A stretch of DNA of 64,000 bases from positions 1-64,000 of the forward strand of contig NZ_JACHVU010000017.1 in the NCBI RefSeq assembly GCF_014190915.1. Direction: 5' to 3'. Shown here piece after piece: positions 43,922 through 54,740 of the stretch. The number at the start of each line of letters is the position of its first letter. Position 1 is the stretch's first letter. The stretch comes from Mycolicibacterium iranicum (lineage in GTDB: Bacteria > Actinomycetota > Actinomycetes > Mycobacteriales > Mycobacteriaceae). The notes under the pieces are model-generated. The model had not been told where the DNA came from. It saw only the letters and a list, made by a program, of their open reading frames with translations, and did no database searches. Position numbers and translations under genes: made by a program.

Positions 43922-44416
43922 TCAGCTGCAGGTGACCGCGACGGTGAAGGGCTTGGTGATCATGCCCGCCATCGGGTTGCTCATGTCGGCGCCGACGGCT
44001 TCGCCCGTGATGGTGTAGCTCTCACCGTCGACCGTGACCTCGGCCGCGCCGGACTTGGCGCCCATCGCGTTGGTCACCGCCAGTGCGTTGCCGTCGACGA
44101 CCATGCCCAGCGATTCCACGACCGGTGTCGCCTCGTCGGTCATCACGATGCCCAGCCCCTGCTGGCCACCGATGGCGCCGCTGGCGACGTTGATCTTGCC
44201 GCCCTGCTTCACGCAGGTCACGGAATTGAGGTCCAGACCGGCCAGGTCGGCGCCGTCCACCTTGACCTCGGTCTTACCTCCGGAGGACGCTTCGGCGGAG
44301 GCCTGGGTGTTCTCCGACGACGAGCTCGCAGCAGTGGAGCCCTTGTCGTCGGAGCAGCCCACCACGAGGGCGGCGCCTGCGGCCAGACCGATCATGCTCG
44401 CGACAACTCGGTTCAT
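43922..44416 (-). CDS. LpqH-family lipoprotein
   Basis: 164-residue secreted lipoprotein resembling the mycobacterial 19-kDa antigen family (LpqH/LppE). The signal peptide ends in the lipobox LVVGC with the lipidated Cys21. A Ser/Ala/Thr-rich linker (SSSSENTQASAEASSGG) follows, then a beta-rich domain with two Cys residues likely forming a disulfide. ATG 44416 is chosen; GTG 44434 would put a charged extension before the signal. Surface-exposed, function unknown; LpqH proteins are TLR2 ligands. Confidence 0.85.
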   Translation of the reverse strand: MNRVVASMIGLAAGAALVVGCSDDKGSTAASSSSENTQASAEASSGGKTEVKVDGADLAGLDLNSVTCVKQGGKINVASGAIGGQQGLGIVMTDEATPVVESLGMVVDGNALAVTNAMGAKSGAAEVTVDGESYTITGEAVGADMSNPMAGMITKPFTVAVTCS

Positions 44417-44594
44417 CGCCTTCTTTCCCTCCACGGGAGTTTCCCTTCGTTCGTGCGTCGCCTCTGTGGCGTCGTCTGAACGAAGTCAAACCGTGCGGTG
44501 TCGCTACCGATCCCAACTTTCGGCCGCTGTCGGCGGGCGACGGTACGGTTCCCCACGCAGATGCGCGCCCGCGTGGAGAGTGGAGAGCGGAGAG

Positions 44595-45764
44595 ATGACG
44601 ATGCGGTCCTTCACGGCCGACGAACGACGTGCCCGGCTCGCGAGGCGCCACCAGCTGGCAGCCGGCGACGTCGGTTCCGCGGAGGACATCACCGGCCGGC
44701 TGGTGGGGCTGCACGCCACCGATCCCGCCACGCCGTATCTGAGCCTGTGGGCGCGGCTGCCAGATTTCACCGTCGCAGACCTGAATTGCGCGCTCTACGA
44801 AAACCATTCGCTCGTCAAACATCTCGCGATGAGGCGCACGCTGTGGATCGTGCGGCCGCTGGACCTGCCGTCCGTGCAGGCGGCGGCGAGCGACCGGGTG
44901 GCCGTCAACGAAACCCGGCGGCTGGCCGCGGACGCCCAGAAGGCGGGTGTGGCCCCTGACGGAGAGTTGTGGCTGGAGACCGCCTGCGAGGCCGTGCTGA
45001 ACCATCTGCGCGGCTCCGGCCCGTGCAGCGCCCGAGAGCTGCGCGAGGCGCTGCCGGAGCTGACGGGCACTTACGACCCGGCCCCCGGCAAGGCCTACGG
45101 CGGCGAGGGCCATCTGGCCCCCCGAGTGCTGACCGTGCTGTCCGCCCGGGGACACATCGTGCGTGGGCCCAACGACGGCGGGTGGACGACATCGCGACCC
45201 CGCTGGGCCGCCGCGGCGCACTGGCTGACACCCGCGGCTGCCGTCGACGCTTCCCAGGCCCGCGCCGAGCTGGTCCGGCGCTGGCTGTACGCCTTCGGGC
45301 CGGCAACGGTAAACGACGTCAAGTGGTGGTTCGGCAACACGCTGGGCTGGGCCCGGCAAGCGCTGGCGGACCTCGACGCGATCGAGGTCGACGTCGACGG
45401 CGCACCCGCGTTCGTGCTGCCCGGGGATGACGAGCCCGAGCCCGAGGTGGAGCCGTGGTGCGCGCTGCTGCCGGGGCTGGACGTGACGACCATGGGCTGG
45501 GCCGACCGAGAGTGGTACCTCGGCGCGCACCGCAGTCAGGTCTTCGACCGCAACGGCAACGCGGGCCCCACGGTATGGGGGGATGGCCGGGTGGTCGGCG
45601 CGTGGCGTCAGGACGCCGACGCGCGCGTCGAGCTGATGCTGCTGGAGTCGATCAGCCGCGAAGCCCAGGCCGACCTGACCGCCCGCGCCGAACGACTGAC
45701 GTCGTGGCTGGCTGGTGTGCGGATCAACCCGAGGTTTCCGTCACCGCTGAGCAAGAGCGGGTGA
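44595..45764 (+). CDS. winged-helix (HTH_42, AlkZ/YcaQ-like) protein
   Basis: 389-residue protein of the winged-helix family that includes AlkZ and YcaQ, glycosylases that unhook interstrand crosslinks. Family blocks include ITGRLVGLHATDPATPYLS and VKHLAMRRTLWIV. The glycosylases have a QxQ or QxD motif where this protein reads His40-Ala-Thr42-Asp43, so catalysis may be absent or different. ATG 44595 has a GGAGAG site. It is convergent with uvrA, a nucleotide-excision repair gene; the two ends are 25 bases apart. Confidence 0.8.
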   Translation: MTMRSFTADERRARLARRHQLAAGDVGSAEDITGRLVGLHATDPATPYLSLWARLPDFTVADLNCALYENHSLVKHLAMRRTLWIVRPLDLPSVQAAASDRVAVNETRRLAADAQKAGVAPDGELWLETACEAVLNHLRGSGPCSARELREALPELTGTYDPAPGKAYGGEGHLAPRVLTVLSARGHIVRGPNDGGWTTSRPRWAAAAHWLTPAAAVDASQARAELVRRWLYAFGPATVNDVKWWFGNTLGWARQALADLDAIEVDVDGAPAFVLPGDDEPEPEVEPWCALLPGLDVTTMGWADREWYLGAHRSQVFDRNGNAGPTVWGDGRVVGAWRQDADARVELMLLESISREAQADLTARAERLTSWLAGVRINPRFPSPLSKSG

Positions 45765-45789
45765 CTGGCTGACAGCAGACTTGGTCAGG

Positions 45790-48693
<2,904 letters not shown>

Positions 48694-48766
48694 CGATGCC
48701 CCTTCTGCTTCTTTCAGTCACAGTCCCCGCCCACCCCAATTCTTCGGGTGGGCGCAGTACAGACCC

Positions 48767-48789
48767 ATGCTAGGTGCGCCCACCGACAA
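48767..48789 (-). promoter_or_regulatory. PafBC (RecA-independent) DNA-damage promoter of uvrA
   Basis: On the minus strand TTGTCGGTG (48789-48781), eight bases, TAGCAT (48772-48767). This is an exact match to the mycobacterial RecA-NDp consensus TTGTCRGTG-N8-TANNNT, which is recognised by the WYL activator PafBC. The leader of uvrA also holds a 9-bp GC hairpin (48728-48754). Confidence 0.88.
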
Positions 48790-48853
48790 GTCCCCCACGA
48801 GATTGGTGATGGCCCCGACGACCGCGTCACCTCGGGAAGTAACGTGAGTCAGC

Positions 48854-49531
48854 ATGACGGCGGTCGACGACAACTACACAGGCCATGTCGAGCCCCATAC
48901 GGCAGCCCGACGCGTACTTCCGGGTGCGTCGATCGTCAAGGTGTCGGTAGGCCCCATGGACAACAACGCGTACCTCGTCACGTGTTCCCAGACCGGCGAG
49001 ACACTACTCATCGACGCCGCCAACGAACCGGCGATTCTCCTGGAGCTCGTCGAGCAGTACGCCCCCACGCTCTCGCTGATCGTCACCAGCCATCAGCACC
49101 AGGACCACTGGATGGCGCTCAAGGAGGTGGCCGGATCCACGGGCGCCCCGACGGCGGCCCACAGCCTCGATGCCGGGCCGCTTCCGGTCACGCCCGACCG
49201 GCTTCTCGCCGGTGGCGACACGGTCACCGTCGGAAAACTCGACTTCGACGTCATCCACCTCCGCGGGCACACCCCGGGCTCGGTGGCGCTGGCATTGGGC
49301 GGCGCGGCCACCGACGAGCGGGTGCACCTGTTCACCGGGGACTGCCTGTTTCCCGGAGGTGTCGGAAAGACCTGGAGAGACGGGGACTTCGAACAACTGC
49401 TCGGCGATGTGAGCAGCAGGGTGTTCGACGTCTTCGCAGATCGAACCGTCGTGTATCCAGGGCACGGCGACGATACGACGCTCGGGACCGAGCGCCCTCA
49501 CCTGGGCGAATGGCGTGAGCGCGGTTGGTGA
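48854..49531 (+). CDS. metallo-beta-lactamase fold hydrolase (Rv1637c-like)
   Basis: 225-residue metallohydrolase resembling glyoxalase II. The metal motif is TSHQHQDHW (HxHxDH), with further ligands in LRGHTPGS, FTGDCLF and YPGHGDD. Known relatives hydrolyse thioesters such as S-lactoyl conjugates. ATG 48854 follows a TAACGT -10 by 8 bases. Divergent from uvrA and 34 bases before fda, as part of the conserved Rv1638-Rv1636 neighbourhood. Confidence 0.88.
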   Translation: MTAVDDNYTGHVEPHTAARRVLPGASIVKVSVGPMDNNAYLVTCSQTGETLLIDAANEPAILLELVEQYAPTLSLIVTSHQHQDHWMALKEVAGSTGAPTAAHSLDAGPLPVTPDRLLAGGDTVTVGKLDFDVIHLRGHTPGSVALALGGAATDERVHLFTGDCLFPGGVGKTWRDGDFEQLLGDVSSRVFDVFADRTVVYPGHGDDTTLGTERPHLGEWRERGW

Positions 49532-49565
49532 CCCGCGGTTAATCGAAGAAAATCGGAAAGGGAAC

Positions 49566-50450
49566 ATGAGCAGCGATCAGTTCAACAAGGCGCAGCGCGG
49601 CGCCGGGTTCATTGCGGCGCTGGACCAGAGCGGTGGCAGCACGCCCAAGGCGTTGAAGCTGTACGGCATCGCCGAGGACGCGTACTCGGGCGACGAGGAG
49701 ATGTTCGATCTGGTGCACGAGATGCGCACACGCATCATCACCAGCCCGAGCTTCGACGGCGACCGCATCCTCGGGGCGATCCTGTTCGAGGACACCATGG
49801 ACCGGCAGATCGAGGGCCGCGACACCGCCGACTACCTGTGGAACGTCAAGCAGGTCGTGCCGTTCCTGAAGGTGGACAAGGGCCTTGCCGACGAGAAGGA
49901 CGGCGCGCAGGTCATGAAGCCGATCCCCGGCCTCGACGACCTTCTCTCCCGGGCCCGGGACAAGGGTGTCTTCGGCACGAAGATGCGGTCGGTCGTGAAG
50001 ATGCCCGGCGCCGGTCTCGACGAGGTCGTGGCCCAGCAGTTCGAGGTCGGCAAGCAGATCCTGGCCGCGGGCCTGGTGCCGATCATCGAACCGGAGGTCG
50101 ACATCCACAGCCCGGAGAAGGCCAAAGCCGAGGATCAACTGAAGGCCGCGATCCTGTCCGAACTCGACAAACTCGGCGACGGCCAGGACGTGATGCTCAA
50201 GCTGACGCTGCCCGACGTCGACAACCACTATCGCGAGCTCGTCGAATATCCGAAGGTCCTGCGGGTGGTCGCGCTCTCCGGCGGATACAACCGCGACGAT
50301 GCCTGCGAGAAGCTCGCCGCCAACCAGGGTGTCATCGCCAGCTTCTCGCGGGCGCTGACCGAGGGTCTCACCGCCCAGCAGAGCGACGAGGAATTCAACG
50401 CCGCGCTGGATTCCGCGATCACCGCGATCGCGAAGGCTTCGAACTCCTGA
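49566..50450 (+). CDS. fda: fructose-bisphosphate aldolase, class I
   Basis: 294-residue Schiff-base (metal-independent) aldolase of glycolysis/gluconeogenesis. Family blocks: GAGFIAALDQSGGSTPKAL near the N-terminus, DRILGAILFEDTMDR, and VPIIEPEVDI. ATG 49566 is preceded by GGAAAGGGA. A rho-independent terminator follows the stop directly. M. tuberculosis relies mainly on a class II enzyme; a class I gene at this site is an addition relative to it (recalled). Confidence 0.92.
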   Translation: MSSDQFNKAQRGAGFIAALDQSGGSTPKALKLYGIAEDAYSGDEEMFDLVHEMRTRIITSPSFDGDRILGAILFEDTMDRQIEGRDTADYLWNVKQVVPFLKVDKGLADEKDGAQVMKPIPGLDDLLSRARDKGVFGTKMRSVVKMPGAGLDEVVAQQFEVGKQILAAGLVPIIEPEVDIHSPEKAKAEDQLKAAILSELDKLGDGQDVMLKLTLPDVDNHYRELVEYPKVLRVVALSGGYNRDDACEKLAANQGVIASFSRALTEGLTAQQSDEEFNAALDSAITAIAKASNS

Positions 50451-50456
50451 CAGTCG

Positions 50457-50494
50457 AAAACCCTGGGTCGGCTGCGCGCCGGCCCAGGGTTTTT
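50457..50494. terminator. bidirectional rho-independent terminator (fda / usp)
   Basis: Inverted repeat with arms 50457-50467 and 50483-50493, an inner 4-bp extension with one G-T pair, and a 7-base loop. T-runs lie on the right and A-runs on the left, so it can terminate both fda (plus) and the stress-protein gene (minus), whose ends flank it. Confidence 0.85.
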
Positions 50495-50510
50495 CGTCGG
50501 TGAACCTCCG

Positions 50511-50954
50511 TCAGGAGGTGTGCACGATGAGCACGTCGGTCTTGGACCGCCGGGCCACATTCGCAGGCACAGAGCCCAGGAGCCGACCGGCGATCGTGCT
50601 CAGGCCGACATTGCCGACGACGAGCAGGTCCGCGTTGACCTCTTCGGCCAACTCGACGAGCGCGTCGACGGGCGCGCCGACGACAGCCTTCTCTTCGATG
50701 TTCTCGGCACCGGCGGTCTTGGCCCGCTCCTTGGCCTCGCGCAGGATCGCGTAGATCGGCGCGTTGCCGGACATCTTGTAACCCTCGTCCTTCAGCACGT
50801 CCGCGGCTCGGGAATCCTCGCTCTGCGGGAAGTACGCTGTCGCGACGATGAGCCTCGCGTGCGCTCCGGCAGCGATCTGACCGGCGCGGTCCACGGCACG
50901 TAGCGACGAATCAGATCCGTCCGTGCCAACCACCACCGTCTGATAGCCGGTCAT
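50511..50954 (-). CDS. universal stress protein (Rv1636-like)
   Basis: 147-residue single-domain UspA protein with the nucleotide-binding loop VVGNVGLSTIAGRLLGS (GxxG-x9-GS). The M. tuberculosis and M. smegmatis orthologues bind cAMP and may buffer it (recalled). ATG 50954 has a strong GGAGG site 6 bases upstream. The adenylate cyclase at 25475-26344 could supply its ligand, but that link is only inference. Confidence 0.92.
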   Translation of the reverse strand: MTGYQTVVVGTDGSDSSLRAVDRAGQIAAGAHARLIVATAYFPQSEDSRAADVLKDEGYKMSGNAPIYAILREAKERAKTAGAENIEEKAVVGAPVDALVELAEEVNADLLVVGNVGLSTIAGRLLGSVPANVARRSKTDVLIVHTS

Positions 50955-51165
50955 TCATAACCTCCAAGGTCGGTTGCAACGCCAACCGAGACATTAGCCC
51001 GGTCTGAGGCCGACAGGGGTGCGATTCAGCACACAGGCATCGCATTTGCCCAGGATCCACTCCTCCACGCGCCGGAAGGATCACGCCGAGGGCCACGACG
51101 TGACGAAGCCGACAGCTCCGCAAAAATAGGCTGCGACAACTGAAGTGAGGGAGTCGGGGCGACCC

Positions 51166-52212
51166 TCACCGCCAGTCCTCGCGCCGCGGGTCCGCAGGAA
51201 TCGCCGTCCCCGCAGAGTTTTCCGGCTCATCGCCCGCGGCGGACCACGCGGTGCCTTCGCAGACGAGGTCTGTCGGGATGGGCAGCGAGGCCGGAAGGAA
51301 CGGCAACGCGGGCATGGGCAGCGACGGAGGGGCCGCTGCCGGAGCAGTCGCCGCCACCGGGACCGCGGGAATCGGCACGACGGGCACCGGGGCACCGACG
51401 GGGACGACCGGAACCACCGGGCCGGGGAGGGGTGGCGGCAGCGCCGCAGCATGCTGCACCAGAGCGGATTCGGCCGGCGCCGCGGCAGCGAGGGGCGCGG
51501 GGGCCGGTGGTGCCGCCGCGATTGCTTCTGGCGCAACCACTTCCACGGGTGGTGGTGCGGCCGATGCGGGCACGGCGGGCGCCGGAGCGGGCGGTTCGGC
51601 AACCGGGACAGCTGCCATGGACTCCAGCGGTGCCGGCGCAGCTGGGGGCGTCGGCTCAAACGCAGGTGCGGCCGGGAGCGGCGGTGCCGGAACGGGAGGA
51701 GGCGCGGCAACGGGCGGTGCGACCGGGGGCATCGCGTCCGGCACGGGCGCCGACGCCTGGACCACCGGCGCCGCCAAGGGCGGCGAGGCGACCACCGGTA
51801 CCGGTGGCACGATCGGCAGCGCAGCCGGAACAAGCGGTGCGGCAACGGAAATGGGCGCCGGCGCGGGGACTGGCGCGGCCGCCTGGACAAGCGGCGCCAC
51901 CGCCGGCGAGGTGTCGAGGGGCACAGGGGCGGGCCCTGGGGCCGCGAGCGCGGAGACGCCGTGCACGACCTCGGCCACAGGGATGGGTGGCAGAGCCGGA
52001 GGTTGTTCCGGCACAACGCTGTTCAGGGCGCTCGCCGCGGTGTCCAGTGTTTCGGGAACGCTGGGCGGCGCGGCCGCCAGCTGCTGAACCATCTCCAGAC
52101 AGGGGACGCCGGGGCTGGGCTCGGCAGATGCCGTCGCCGCGACGGCGAACCACGGGAAGATGCCGAGAATCACCACCGACGTGGCGCCGACTCGATTCAT
52201 CTTGGGTGGCAT
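51166..52212 (-). CDS. secreted Pro/Ala-rich repeat protein
   Basis: 348-residue protein. The N-terminus is a signal peptide (VVILGIFPWFAVAATASA) with cleavage near residue 30. Residues about 90-300 are made almost only of Pro, Ala and Val in irregular PxPxAP repeats, giving an extended cell-wall-spanning stalk. The ends are more normal, with Cys residues in GVPCLEM and DLVCEGT. ATG 52212 has GAGGAAAAG upstream. No enzyme domain; a cell-wall or adhesin-like role is possible. The opposite strand reads as Gly/Ala-rich frames, which are composition artefacts. Confidence 0.8.
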   Translation of the reverse strand: MPPKMNRVGATSVVILGIFPWFAVAATASAEPSPGVPCLEMVQQLAAAPPSVPETLDTAASALNSVVPEQPPALPPIPVAEVVHGVSALAAPGPAPVPLDTSPAVAPLVQAAAPVPAPAPISVAAPLVPAALPIVPPVPVVASPPLAAPVVQASAPVPDAMPPVAPPVAAPPPVPAPPLPAAPAFEPTPPAAPAPLESMAAVPVAEPPAPAPAVPASAAPPPVEVVAPEAIAAAPPAPAPLAAAAPAESALVQHAAALPPPLPGPVVPVVPVGAPVPVVPIPAVPVAATAPAAAPPSLPMPALPFLPASLPIPTDLVCEGTAWSAAGDEPENSAGTAIPADPRREDWR

Positions 52213-52376
52213 CGCTTTTCCTCGAACTCTCGAACCGGCGCCCCCACCTGTGGAGAAACCTAGCCGGTCGGCGGCCCCTCCTGCGAGAAGGTTACCGAAC
52301 CGATACCGCGCGGCGGTGTAGCGGCGAACGAAAGTGGGGATGTGCCGAGAACAACTGCAGAGGAGGCGGATTCAGG

Positions 52377-53054
52377 TCAGTTCTGCCGGCCGAGCACCCG
52401 AGCTGCGGCGAAGGTCGCCGCCTCGTCGACCATTCCATTCCAGGGATAGGAGAAGTGGGCGAGGAAATTGTTCCCGCGCGAGCAGTACGGATCGCCGTCA
52501 GCGCAGAGGTCGATTGCCTTGCTGCCGTAGAGCGGACTGATCTTCGTGAGAGGCCCGAGGGTCGAGACGTCCCGCGACGGATTGCCGAAGACCGCGATCG
52601 CCGCCACGTGCTTGACCATCTCGTCGGGTAGCGGTGCCGGCTTGAAGAACCAGATCGTTCTGTTGCCTATCGTGATGAGATCGATCACGCCCGCGCCCTG
52701 CGACATGCCACCGAGCACGATCTTCGTCGCCGGGCAGATGGCAGCGACATAGCGGACGTGCTTGTTGGCGTCGACGGCGCCTTCGGTCGTGGACTTCGAG
52801 AAGTTCCAGCTGGCCGGGTAGTCCACGGCGTACACCGAGATGTTCTTGCCCAGCAGCTTGCGTTTGAGCGAGGTGACGAACTGCCTGCCGGTGAACCCGA
52901 TGCCCGGTTTGTCGGCGGTGCCCCGGGCGAAAACGACCTCGACATCAGGGCACGTCTCAGCCACAGCAACGGGAGCGACGGCGGCGGAGTACGACAGCGC
53001 CCATGCTGTCACCGCCGCACAACCTAGGACGCGGGCTACCTGGCGTGCGAGCAC
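52377..53054 (-). CDS. cutinase family serine esterase
   Basis: 225-residue secreted esterase. The signal peptide runs to about residue 32 (AVAPVAVAETCP). The catalytic triad is visible: Ser119 in LGGMSQGAG, Asp in DLCADGDPYC and His200 in FLAHFSY. Four Cys are placed as in the cutinase-like (Culp) proteins of mycobacteria, which act on medium-chain esters or phospholipids. GTG 53054 gives a normal signal peptide; a TTG at 53081 is also in frame. Single gene, 164 bases after the Pro/Ala-rich gene's start. Confidence 0.9.
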   Translation of the reverse strand: MLARQVARVLGCAAVTAWALSYSAAVAPVAVAETCPDVEVVFARGTADKPGIGFTGRQFVTSLKRKLLGKNISVYAVDYPASWNFSKSTTEGAVDANKHVRYVAAICPATKIVLGGMSQGAGVIDLITIGNRTIWFFKPAPLPDEMVKHVAAIAVFGNPSRDVSTLGPLTKISPLYGSKAIDLCADGDPYCSRGNNFLAHFSYPWNGMVDEAATFAAARVLGRQN

Positions 53055-53182
53055 GCACCCACGCTGACACAGTTTCAGCAAAGTTGAACCGCGCAGCGAT
53101 GCAACGGTGACCCATTAGTTGCCGTTCCGTGTTGCAACAAAATGTGCGACGGCGTCAGCGCATGGATAATCGCGCGGATCGC

Positions 53183-53506
53183 TCAGTGGGCGGCGCCGAT
53201 CTCGACGAGCAGGACCCCGACGGCGATCAGCACGATGCCGCCCACCATCCTTCGCGTCAACGGCTCGTCGAAGAGCAGGCGCGATGCGACGGCGGTGATC
53301 GCAACCCCCGCCGCGGCCCAGATTCCGTAGGCGACGCCCAGCGGCATCCCCTGCCGCAGGGAAGCCCACAGCAGAGTGAACGCCAGCACATATCCGACGA
53401 TGACCGCGATGTAGAAGACAGCGCGACCCCGCGCAGCAACGCGGAGGGCCAGAGTCCCCGTCACCTCGCTGGCGATCGCCGCGGCGAGAAGTAGGTACTG
53501 GATCAT
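53183..53506 (-). CDS. SMR family efflux subunit (second)
   Basis: 107-residue, four-helix small multidrug resistance protein with the essential Glu14 in AAAIASEVTGT and the loop GMPLGVAYGIWAAAG. It overlaps the first SMR gene by ATGA. Paired SMR genes (as EbrAB or YkkCD) work as heterodimers of opposite topology, and the gene pairing here fits this. Substrate unknown. Confidence 0.9.
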   Translation of the reverse strand: MIQYLLLAAAIASEVTGTLALRVAARGRAVFYIAVIVGYVLAFTLLWASLRQGMPLGVAYGIWAAAGVAITAVASRLLFDEPLTRRMVGGIVLIAVGVLLVEIGAAH

Positions 53507-53829
53507 TCGTCGTCCACATGGGATCCGGTCTCGACCAGCACGACGCCGGCGATGATGCAGCCGAGGCCGACGATCATCGTGGTGGTCAGGTTTTCTCCGA
53601 AGACCAGCGCCGACAGCACGGCGGTGAGGGCGACGCCGGTGGCGCCCCAGATGCCGTACGCCACGCCCAGGCCCATTCCGCGCTTGAGCACCAAAGCGAG
53701 GAAGACGAAGGACGCCAGGTAGCCGAGTACCACGACGACGTACAGCGCGGGGACGTCGGCCGACCCCTTCAACGACAGCGTGGCCCCCACCTCACTGGTG
53801 ATGGCCAGGGCGAGAAGGAGCCAGGTCAT
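53503..53829 (-). CDS. SMR family efflux subunit (first)
   Basis: 108-residue four-helix SMR protein with Glu13 in ALAITSEVGAT and the loop GMGLGVAYGIWGATG. It overlaps both the TetR gene upstream and the second SMR gene downstream by 4 bases each, making one tightly coupled three-gene operon. Confidence 0.9.
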   Translation of the reverse strand: MTWLLLALAITSEVGATLSLKGSADVPALYVVVVLGYLASFVFLALVLKRGMGLGVAYGIWGATGVALTAVLSALVFGENLTTTMIVGLGCIIAGVVLVETGSHVDDE

Positions 53830-54386
53830 GACGACTCCTCCCCCAGCAGCTGCAGAGCCACCGAAAGCACTTGGGGCCGTTCGTCTTCACTGAGCGGGAA
53901 CGTGCGCGACGAATCCGCCAGCCACGCCCCGTCGGCCAATAGCCGCGCGGCGTGCAGGCGCGCCTTCTCGACCGCGGGGACTTCGGGCGGCACCTGGACC
54001 CACTGATGAAAACGGTGCGTCCACCGCGCCAGCATCCGATCTGCCAGCTTCGGATCGCTGAGCATGACCAGATCCGAGCGCCGGTGGTGGCTCTGCAGCG
54101 CCCAACGCACGTACGCCCCGAGGCGCTGCAGAGAGGTGGCCTGGTCCACCTCGACGTCGAGGTAGGTGGACAGCTCACGTTCCTGGGAATCGACCACATG
54201 GTCCACGAGCGCTTCCATGAGTGCCGATTTCGTCGGGTAGTGATACATGAGCCCCGGTTTCGTCAGACCCGCCGCGTGGGCGACCGACTCGAGGGAGACG
54301 GTGACGCCGTCATCGAGCAGGGCGCGCGCGGCGTCGAGGATCGCGGTCGCCGACGACGGACGCCGGCGCGAGACGGTGGACGGCAC
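53826..54386 (-). CDS. TetR family regulator of the SMR pair
   Basis: 186-residue TetR repressor. HTH: ATAILDAARALLDDGVTVS, then VAHAAGLTKPGLMYHYPTKS. GTG 54386 lies six bases from a -10 TAAAGT (54398-54393), so translation is probably leaderless. The 24-bp palindrome over this -10 is its probable autoregulatory site. It heads the operon with the two SMR genes and should release them when a toxic cation binds. Confidence 0.9.
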   Translation of the reverse strand: MPSTVSRRRPSSATAILDAARALLDDGVTVSLESVAHAAGLTKPGLMYHYPTKSALMEALVDHVVDSQERELSTYLDVEVDQATSLQRLGAYVRWALQSHHRRSDLVMLSDPKLADRMLARWTHRFHQWVQVPPEVPAVEKARLHAARLLADGAWLADSSRTFPLSEDERPQVLSVALQLLGEESS

Positions 54387-54392
54387 CTAGTC

Positions 54393-54416
54393 ACTTTACC
54401 TTCCGGTCGGTAAAGT
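54393..54416 (-). promoter_or_regulatory. TetR operator over the SMR operon promoter
   Basis: Perfect inverted repeat ACTTTACC-N8-GGTAAAGT. The left arm contains the -10 element of the operon, six bases from the GTG. A bound TetR dimer would block RNA polymerase directly. Confidence 0.82.
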
Positions 54417-54420
54417 TTTA

Positions 54421-54740
54421 GGACCCCGGCGGGTCGCCGAGTCCGCCGAAAGGCCCCTTATCGGTTGCTGAAGACAAAGCGTTACAAGGTTTCGAAAGTC
54501 CACAGCAAATGGTCAATACCGCACAGAGACTACCTAACCCCGCCTATCTGCAGGGATGAGATTTTTTCCAATTAGCCTGTCTTACTGTGGTTTAGGTCCG
54601 AAGATCAACGGCCATAGTTCTTCGCGACGGGGGTCACGGCCAGACCGCAGAGCGAGTGCGGCAATGGCCATGGTGTAACGACACTTCCAGCTGACGCCGT
54701 ACGGGTGATAGCTCGGAAACAACCGAGGAGGAACACGTCT
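54421..54740 (+). promoter_or_regulatory. long AT-richer intergenic region and structured leader
   Basis: About 320 bases with no gene, visibly lower in GC than the flanks (54475-54600). On the plus strand there is a nested hairpin GGCC/CCGCA...TGCGG/GGCC around 54630-54670 and a CTCGG-N6-CCGAG stem (54712-54727). The second stem's right arm overlaps the GAGGAGG ribosome site (54725-54731) of the next gene. This looks like a translational control region. It does not match a riboswitch I know; I tried the ydaO (c-di-AMP) pattern and it does not fit. Confidence 0.5.

Noticed and set aside
51251..52087. Gly/Ala/Thr-rich open frame on the plus strand, resembling a PE_PGRS protein
   Set aside because: It is the exact antisense of the Pro/Ala-rich secreted gene; the minus-strand frame has a real signal peptide and ribosome site, while this one has no PE domain or start signals.
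54421..54740. c-di-AMP (ydaO) riboswitch before the secreted protein
   Set aside because: The conserved GGGGGACC-type and GGGGTGAATC-type blocks I expect are absent, and the downstream gene is not a cell-wall hydrolase.
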